From the NCBI GenBank assembly GCA_012295275.1, contig CM022679.1, positions 25,395,907 to 25,459,906 of the forward strand: 64,000 nucleotides of DNA. The letters run 5' to 3'. Made by a program: the position numbers and the translations under genes. Below are positions 56,300 through 64,000 of the stretch, piece after piece; position 1 is the stretch's first letter; every line of letters begins with the position of its first letter. Under the pieces are notes generated by a model. The model was not told the origin of the DNA. It did not search any database and worked only from the letters and a program-made list of their open reading frames with translations. Source of the DNA: Chrysomallon squamiferum (lineage: Eukaryota > Mollusca > Gastropoda > Neomphalida > Peltospiridae).

Positions 56300-57180
56300 C
56301 AGTTTATTTGGTACATTGTGTGGCACAATCTATATACATATATTATGTAAATGCCTGATATAAATTGTTGGTTATATAATGAATTACTTTCAGATTTTGC
56401 TTGGGTACAATCTGTATGTGTAAATATGTGAAATACAGAATTGGTATTTTGGATATGTGAAGAAATAATCTTTGTTTTTGTATGATACAGTTTGTATATG
56501 TGAATGTCTGAAACATGGTATTGTTTGTTAGGTATATAAATGAACTACTCTTAAGTTTGTGTGGTACAATCTGTATATGTAAATGCTTGAAATACAGTAT
56601 TGTTTGATGGTATATGATGAATATTCTCAGTTTTTATGTGTACTATCTATCTGTCTATCTAAATCTATATATATATAAACTCTAAGTTTCTGTATGATAC
56701 TGTTTGTATATATAAATATCTGAAACATGGTATTTTTTGTTGGATATATAATGAATATTCTTAGGTTTTGTCTGGCATCTAATCTGTATATATGAAGTTT
56801 GAGACAGTATTGTTTGTTAGATACTCTTTGTTTTTATATAGTACAGAAACAATACTATTTGGAATATGATGAAGTACTTTCAGTTCATATAAAACAATGT
56901 TATCAGAAATATAATACCATTTTGTCTCTTTTATGTTGGACTTAGTTTGTTATGTACATATCCAAAATATACTATTATTTGTGTTGTACAGTCTGTATAT
57001 ATTTCCTCCAAAATATATTATTTGTTTGGTAGGCCCTATATAATAAACTGTTTCAGTTATTATGATACAATCTATCTATTGGATCTTTGAGAGACTACTC
57101 TCAATTTGTACATCACAGTATGTATGTGTATATGAGAAATACTGTGGTGTTTGTTTGGTTGTATGTATAGTATAGTTTAT
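56300..57180. repeat. Degenerate ~80-bp tandem repeat array
   Basis: Units follow the pattern TACAATCTGTATATGTAAAT, then GTCTGAAATACAGTATTGTT, TGTTGGATATATAATGAATA and TTCTTAGTTTTTGTATGG. The TGTATATG element recurs at about 56331, 56413, 56493, 56572, 56705, 56785 and 56994, mostly 79-82 bp apart. Roughly ten to eleven units, each differing by substitutions and small indels; one is lengthened by a CTAT/TATA insertion near 56640-56680. Confidence 0.85.
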
Positions 57181-57649
57181 TAGTTTTAAGAGTTTTGGCT
57201 CACAGTTCATAAAACAATAACATTTGATAAGTGGTGTGTACAGGAAGACAGACAATTAACTAATTAATGTATAATTCAGTTGAACAGTTTCATCCAGTGA
57301 AAAGTAGACAAAGTAAAACTTAATAAAGTGATATTAAAACACTCATGTCTCATTATCAGTCAATTATTCATCTTAACAAAATCAAATCTGAACAATGTTA
57401 TAAACTATAAACCTCTCTGAACATTAATTTGCAATGCTGCCTGTGTTGTATATTCTAATTATTCATATCAGCTTTAATATGTTTCATATCAGTTATAAAG
57501 ATTACTAATAGAATTGTTGCACCTATTCATCATGTACTTCTTTCATCATACAGGATCATTCCTTTATTATTATACTGCAAGTGTATAACAAGTGTATTTT
57601 TGAGTAAGGTAGGTAAGAAACATGACATGAAAGCACGGATAAAATGCTG

Positions 57650-57737
<88 letters not shown>

Positions 57738-60487
57738 TGAATTATGTACATATATATAAAAATTCATGTACTAATTGAACTCTGTATTTATATACACATA
57801 CACATACATACAGAGAAGACACACACACACACACACACACACAGACAGCGAGTGAGAGAGTGAAAGTTCAGTTAGTGCATAAATCTTTGTGGTGGATTTA
57901 GTGAATTTCAGAAAAAAAATATGCAGAATAAAAGATAAAGTTTATAGATACGGATAATTTACTCGGCTTTAAAAAAAAAATTAAAAATCAAAATAAATAT
58001 ATTTAAAAAAATAAACATTCCCACCACACAAAAAAAAGTAAATCATAAAATAAGCAAAAGGAGTCATAATGTTTACAGTTAAGAGATTTGAAATGGTTAT
58101 GTTTATCATATATTTATTGCAAAATTATCTTAAATGCAAGTCATAACATTTACTGCAAAAGAAGAAAAACACCATCAGAAGTTTTGAATTTTTACTTGCA
58201 AAGTTTATTGTGTTTCAAATAATAAACAAAATAAATAGGGTGTGACTGGTTTTTTTTGTGCTTTTTTTAAAATATAAATATAATACAATGATTTTGGTTC
58301 ATATTAAAAATAAATTAGAGTATGAACATGATTTGAATAGACTATTAAGGTAATGTACAAGTTAATGTCATTTGTCCAGTAAAGAGTAAAATGGTAGGTG
58401 TCCACAGTTTCCATCGGTTTCCTGAAAAATATAATAAATTATAATGAATATTTACCAGCAAATACTTCACATTATATATTAATAATAAATACTGTTAAAA
58501 TAAATTGTCAAATTAAAAAAAAAAAATTATGTTGATAAATATATAATTATTTTTCACCCTTACAAAGTGGTGTGATTTTGAATAAAGTTTCTTATAAATC
58601 AATAAGAAAAAGAAAGAAAAAAGAAGAAAATAATGCAGAACTACAAGATCTACACTCCTCATGGTATTAGTATTTCACAAGCGGGTTAATAAAGGTTTTG
58701 CTCTGTGCTTTCCTGACAGTGAGATGATGCATATGAAATACAAAAGGTACCTTGCTACCAAATGATAGAAAGAGATAATAGAGTGATGGCAGATGGTTTA
58801 TTCTCTCATGGTCATATTATGGTTATACAAAGATGCTAATATTAAACTGTTTTGATATGACCTTAAAACAGGTACTAATACAGTCCACAAGATGTTGTTT
58901 TCTGGCCTTGCTTATCATGTTACAGAGAGTTTCTTGTAAAGAGGTCTGCACACTACAAGTATGTGTGTATAGTTAGCTGCGGTTAAATACACAACACACT
59001 TACAAATATCACGTTAACAACACTTAAAAAGCCAAGTACGGTATTTAAGTGGAGTACAGTATTAGAACCTAAATGTATCTGACCGTGATTATTTTGATAA
59101 GAATTAAAACACAGCTAAATTAATCAGTAGTGGTTCACCTTAAAAAGAAACAAGCCAACTTGGAGTTATCAATAAAACTGATAAAAAATTCCAAGAAATG
59201 TTCAGAAGATAATTTCAAGGTTAAAGGTAACAGCTGTTTGGTCAGAATGAGATGCAGATGTAGTTCCAAAATTGTTGTTACACATATTTATCAAAGGTGA
59301 ACAGAATTAAAAACATAAACTACAATAAATATGATAATAACACTAAATTAATACACATATATGAGCATAATAATAATAATAATAAATTACAATGAATAAT
59401 ACTGATGTTATTAATTAAAACTTATATAACAATTCTAAATAAGCAAATTCTAAATAGTGACATAACCTATATACAAATATCAATTTCAAATATTAATCTT
59501 ACTGTTAGTTCTTAAAAAAGGAAGTTTTAAATGATTCATTCCCTTATTATATATTTTATAATTTTTGTTTCTAATAGAACAAAGAATAAACTAATCTAAT
59601 AACAAATGTATTTAGTATTTTAAGAAAATAATAACTTAGTGAATAACACAGAACTGAACCACATTCCAAGAGAAGAAAAAATAAATTTTACAGAAACAAA
59701 AATAGCTAAAGGCAACATTAAAAGCAAAAGAAAATAAACATTTGTTTTTAAAAGATCAAAAAGAAAGAAGAATAGAAACAAAAATAAATACTTAAGAAGG
59801 AAAATTTTTTATAAAATTAAAATAGTGTAAATAAATAAAATAAAACAAAAACAACCCAACACCAAGTTTTAAATGTTAAATGAGCAGCTCCATAATGATG
59901 AAAAAATGCATAAATTTACAAATGAACAGCAGCACTGAATAACATTAAAAGCCAGATAACATGCATATACCTCCCTTTTCCCATCAAACAATGTGAAAAA
60001 GAGTTTTGTCAAGAAAGACTATCTCATTTGATTTCACTGAAGCACTGAAAATGAAAATAAAAGTTAATCACAAGCATATGGCCAAATAGGTATTTCTGTA
60101 TCTGGAATATTCATTCTGTTAAACTGTGAAATATATTTACTTGAAAAAAAAATGTTAAAAAAATAGAAATAAAAAAATAAGAAAGAATACAAAATTAGAA
60201 AAGAAAATATTTTAGAAATAGGGAGTGAGACCATAATGTAAAAGAAAAACTTCTCTTAAATCTGCAAAAGTTTAAAAGTAGATGATTAATTAAAAATATT
60301 ACTTAAAATTAATTTTTGATGTATAGTAAATATTTTCAGAACTACTGGTATCATTGTAAAGTAATTACTAAATGACATAAATGACCAACAATGCAATTAC
60401 ATGTCAATTCATTAGTGTTGCTACCACAGCTGACTAAAACAAATGCAAACTGCTTTACATGTCCTTCAGCATTCAATCAGTAAGTGA
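57181..60487. repeat. Low-complexity region, TA and CA tracts
   Basis: A (TA)n block (57648-57732) and (CA)n (57818-57842) are followed by A-rich DNA. One minus-strand exon-like stretch at 58421-58368 follows a clean acceptor (TTTTTCAG|GAAACC) and codes for 17 residues ending FYSLLDK and a stop. It is unassigned. Nothing else here looks like a gene. Confidence 0.4.
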
Positions 60488-60667
60488 TTAATCATCTGAC
60501 CCACAGGGCACTCTGTCACATATAGTCTGGACAAACTGCCAGAAGAAATAAATATTTGTATAACCCAGGCTCTTAGGCTGGATCCTGCTGTCACAGGCCA
60601 TGAGGCAGTGATCAGGTTTCAGCAAAACAACTCGCCAAACATAGTCAGATTTCAGTGTGTTAGTTCT
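60488..60667 (-). other. Exon-like open stretch, unassigned protein C-terminus
   Basis: After a CCTCTACAG acceptor (minus strand) there is an open frame of 59 codons, starting RTNTLKSDYVWRVVLLKPDH and ending RVPCGSDD then TAA. It is markedly more GC-rich than its flanks and its residue mix looks protein-like. I do not recognise the family. It could be a terminal exon of a gene whose 5' part lies right of the window, or conserved UTR. The phase is 0 at its acceptor, so it does not join directly to the candidates at 60691-60770 or 62318-62388. Confidence 0.3.
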
Positions 60668-61831
60668 CTGTAGAGGAAATCTCAAAACAGTTATTCCATA
60701 CAGAGTTCTTCTTTAGATGAAGGCAACAATGTTTGAAATGGAGCTAAAGTGTCATTACCATATTCAAAAACTGTCAATGATTCTAATATAGCATTTCAGC
60801 TATTCACTAATAATAATTAACAACTTGCATTAAAGATCAGTTATGTAATTATAAAGAGTATTTCAGAAATATCAAGGCTGTGTCAAATTAATAAAAGACT
60901 GCAGTTTTGTTGTTGTTGTTGTTGTTTTATAAAATGATTAGATGGTAAAACATAAAACTACATGCTTTAAAATGTAATTTCTGAGGTAATATACCTAACT
61001 ATGGTACTTGAAATTAATTCAAATAGACCTTATGATCTTTATCTACCATTCTCAGGTTTCTTCAGTTACAACTGCTGTAGATAAATTATAATGCTATTTG
61101 TTTTTTTGTTTTTTTTTGTACTGTGCAATCATTTTTTTTTTAGTATATTTAAATGTGGACAAAACAACAACAATGTAACTTTTTGTTGTATTTTATTTAG
61201 AAGATAAAATAATAAATGGACTAATTCTGTCATAAAGAAAAATGGATCCATATTTAAATTATATGACTGCTTTTATTTTATGAGGCACTACAGCATTTAG
61301 GAATGCATGATCTATTAAACTGGTTGCTACTCTTAAAGATAAGTGACTCTACCAGTATATATAAATATTTATTTTTCTAAATATACATATCTGTTAATAT
61401 TATAATTAATTTGCACCTTTGCAGAAAATGATAAATCTGAAAGAACTGTTGCTCAGAAGTTGAAGCACTGGCTAAATGAATTATCCTGGTGGCCTAGATT
61501 TCTATGTACACATGTGTTTCCAATACTAGCAGAAGGGTAAAGCATTATTTGTAACCAGTCTGCATTCCTCTACAGCATGTTCATACCAGAAAATCTGTTG
61601 CTGGGAGACAGATAAGTAAAATGTGACATTGATGACAGCTGTGGCACTGAAACAGAATCTACTATTTCAGCAGAATATTTTTAAATGTGTGTGTGCTTTT
61701 TATTTTGAAAACAGAATGAAAAAGTCAAAGAATAGCTGTCATTACAAAGAAATTATAGCTATGTCCTGAATTCTGTCAGAGGTCAAAATATATAAATTAA
61801 TAATTTACTAATTGATATAGTATTTACTGTA

Positions 61832-61890
<59 letters not shown>
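61832..61890. repeat. (TAA)n microsatellite
   Basis: About 20 uninterrupted AAT/TAA triplets, the longest such tract at the right end. Confidence 0.95.
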
Positions 61891-61893
<3 letters not shown>

Positions 61894-62184
61894 CATGAAG
61901 AGAAAGAAAGAAGACTTGATATACAGAATGAAAATATTCCTCTCCTCAATGTCTCAGTTTTGCAACACACATTAACTTACTTCTCTTGTCTATATTATAA
62001 CATTCTAGTTTATATTACTTCTGTGAAGACATCTGAGTAACCTATCTATATATTATATTATTACTGCTTACGTCAATTATTGCTTTACAAAGAAAAATTA
62101 ATGCTGTTACTACTTGAAAAACAACACAATATACATAACAAGATGAAATAAACTAGTCATTAAAAGAAAGAAAAAAAAAACTTC

Positions 62185-62215
<31 letters not shown>

Positions 62216-62800
62216 TAATGATTGCTATACATTCAGTACTGGTCTGATGGGAAAACAGCATTTTATTACAGAGTGCTTTAACAGGCCCGCCCTCCTGGCT
62301 GTCTGTCAAACTGATTTTTAATCATCATCTGAACCTGAGTACCACCCATTTTCACTCTGCAATGTTGCACCACTCAGCAGTTTACAGCCTGCACATGACA
62401 GATCACTTTACATTTGCACTTTTATTTGTGTTGGCACAAAGGATAAAACAAGAGGCACCACACATCATGGATTCAGAGAAAGAAGATTATTTTTATCTAC
62501 ATGACATCATGCAGTAACAAATGAAAGAAAGGTTTAAAAAAAAAAAAAAAGATAACGCAATCATGATGTTTTTATGGTTAAAAGAGTTTCCTTTTATTTC
62601 ATATGGAATGATTAAAAAATTAGCATCTCTGATGTAATTCTAATGTTAATAGTCTTCAGCTGAGTTAAAAAGATGCCATGCAACAATGGATTACTTTAAT
62701 TTATGTCATAACAATCCTTTATGATCATGAAGGTTATAATAATAAAATTCTTGAAGTCTGTCTGAAAAAGTCATGTTACATTTTTATATATATATGTATA

Positions 62801-62801
<1 letters not shown>

Positions 62802-62851
<50 letters not shown>
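62802..62851. repeat. (GT)n microsatellite
   Basis: About 25 GT dinucleotides, preceded by a short TA tract. The remaining sequence to 64000 is AT-rich, with no further exon I can support. Confidence 0.95.
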
Positions 62852-62853
<2 letters not shown>

Positions 62854-64000
62854 TAACAAAAAGAGAATAATAAAACAACACAAATTTAAGTAAAAGTTAA
62901 CATAGTAAACTGACACTGAAAACGTGTCTGCTTAATTCTGATCAAAGCTTATTTTATTACATCATAATTTCACAGTAAAATAAATAAATAAATAAATATA
63001 ATGAAAGAAAATTAATCATATATACATAAAAAAAGTGAAACCAGTTAAAACACATTATAATTTCTGACAATGTATTTTTTTTCAGATTTCTAAGTAAGAC
63101 AAATGTAATAAAAAATATTAAGCTGTCATGAAATCTTTATTTTCTGTATGGAAGGAAAAAACAAAAACAGCCAAACAATATAAAATTTTAAATAATAAAA
63201 TAACAATACCAAGCAATAATTTGTTTCACATATTCTCAACAATGCACTTACAATGCATTGTCAGGAAATCCTCCTGCAGGGATGGTTGTAGGAATGGGGG
63301 AGATGGGTGCCAAATCAGATGTCAAAGGTTGGCACATTATTCTGTAACCACAATCAATGTTTATATCAAGAATGCCAAACCTGACAAGTACAATACATTA
63401 TAAGTCTAAATTTCTAAGCACCATCTTCCCACTCCAACACTTTATGGCCTATATCTGTCAGGTGCTCTATTTGGAAAGCAAACGAGACTTCAAAACAAAA
63501 CAAGTACACTGAACTGAACTTGGAGTGTTTTATTTTGAAAAACAAAATTGTTATCATGGCCAGAATGAAAATGATAAAGAAAGTGAAATTTATTTGAAAA
63601 ATACTGAAAAAGAAATGCATTAAAAAAAAAAGAAAAAGAAAAGGAAAGGTAAGAGTAGTAAATAACTGTAATACAAAAGTATCCTCAGTGTATCAGGGAT
63701 TTTTTAAAATATTTTTCTGTACAAGTGAAATGAAAATGTCAGCCTCAAAATATCCTCATAAGCTTATTATTTTATCAGAATATTTCAATATAAAAACTAA
63801 AAATGTTGTAGCAAACAAAAGAATAGAACCATTTCATGTACACTTTAAATATATTTTATTTAAAATAAAAGGATCTTGTGGTGAAAATAATTAAAATCAC
63901 AACACACAACAAATGTATTAATTTCTTTAAGAGGACCCGTTGATAAAGTATTAAAATAATAATAATCTCATATTTTTAATATTCTAAAATGTTATGAAGG

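Larger units (their letters stand above)
60691..63341 (-). other. Cluster of candidate minus-strand terminal exons
   Basis: Four splice-flanked stretches, none matched to a family. 63341-63252: open frame with PISPIPTTIPAGGFPDNA and donor GTAAGT, or only its last 22 nt (63273-63252) behind a strong polypyrimidine acceptor. 62388-62318: acceptor GTGCAG, frame ending NGWYSGSDDD and a stop. 61646-61587: acceptor TTTCAG, donor GTATGA, 19 codons with HFTYLSPSNRFS. 60770-60691: acceptor GACAG, frame FEYGNDTLAPFQTLLPSSKE, ending CME and a stop. With the 22-nt version of the first, phases fit both 63252 to 62388 and 63252 to 61646 to 60770, which would give two alternative C-termini. Chance matches are quite possible in DNA this AT-rich. 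Confidence 0.22.

Overview
This window is nuclear DNA from an animal, most likely a mollusc or another lophotrochozoan. It is very AT-rich and full of simple repeats: TA, TAA/TTA, TG, CT/GA and ATAC tracts. Every protein gene has GT-AG introns and animal orthologues. The tRNA-Gly(CCC) is the standard 71-nt metazoan form. Two decayed tRNA-derived SINEs end in a tail of the type 'ATAAGATCCCTTG', which I associate from memory with molluscan SINEs. Species cannot be fixed from the sequence. Nothing here looks bacterial, viral or CRISPR-like.

Layout. (1) ARL16 (minus, 1237-3850), a 5-exon atypical ARF-like GTPase, lies head-to-head with HGS/Hrs (plus, 4596-15500), a 16-exon ESCRT-0 subunit of 799 aa. 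Their ATGs are about 745 bp apart, and an ETS-type motif sits next to ARL16. (2) 15501-21463 holds the HGS 3'UTR, tRNA-Gly(CCC) on the minus strand, long CT and GT microsatellites and a decayed Mutator-like (MULE) transposase. (3) An MCRIP1/2 gene (plus, 21464-24007, 138 aa) converges on GNPTG (minus, 25318-28898, 340 aa). (4) GNPTG lies head-to-head with a two-exon LigB/DODA-type extradiol dioxygenase (plus, 29606-30728, 276 aa). (5) ZCCHC24 (plus, 33255-49570, 259 aa) has four coding exons spread over 16 kb. Its introns carry minisatellites, possible tRNA-like units and a decayed piggyBac transposase. (6) 49.6-64 kb has no recognisable gene. It holds the ZCCHC24 3' region, a degenerate ~80-bp tandem repeat array, and a few short splice-flanked open stretches on the minus strand that may be terminal exons of a gene whose 5' part lies beyond the window.

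How the genes relate. There is no operon logic. HGS and ARL16 both concern membrane traffic. GNPTG belongs to the lysosomal enzyme-tagging phosphotransferase. MCRIP and ZCCHC24 are small nuclear or RNA-linked regulatory proteins, and the dioxygenase is metabolic. The notable point is positional: ARL16, HGS and MCRIP1 are near neighbours on human 17q25.3, while MCRIP2 and GNPTG are both on 16p13.3. This locus therefore appears to keep an old bilaterian linkage.

Exon coordinates were read by hand from splice sites, reading-frame phase and remembered family alignments. All summed coding lengths are multiples of three. I did not find a convincing new biological system. The most useful leads are the synteny, a predicted GC-AG intron and a 24-nt microexon in GNPTG, the duplicated stop-codon segment of ZCCHC24, and the unassigned exon-like stretches at the right edge.
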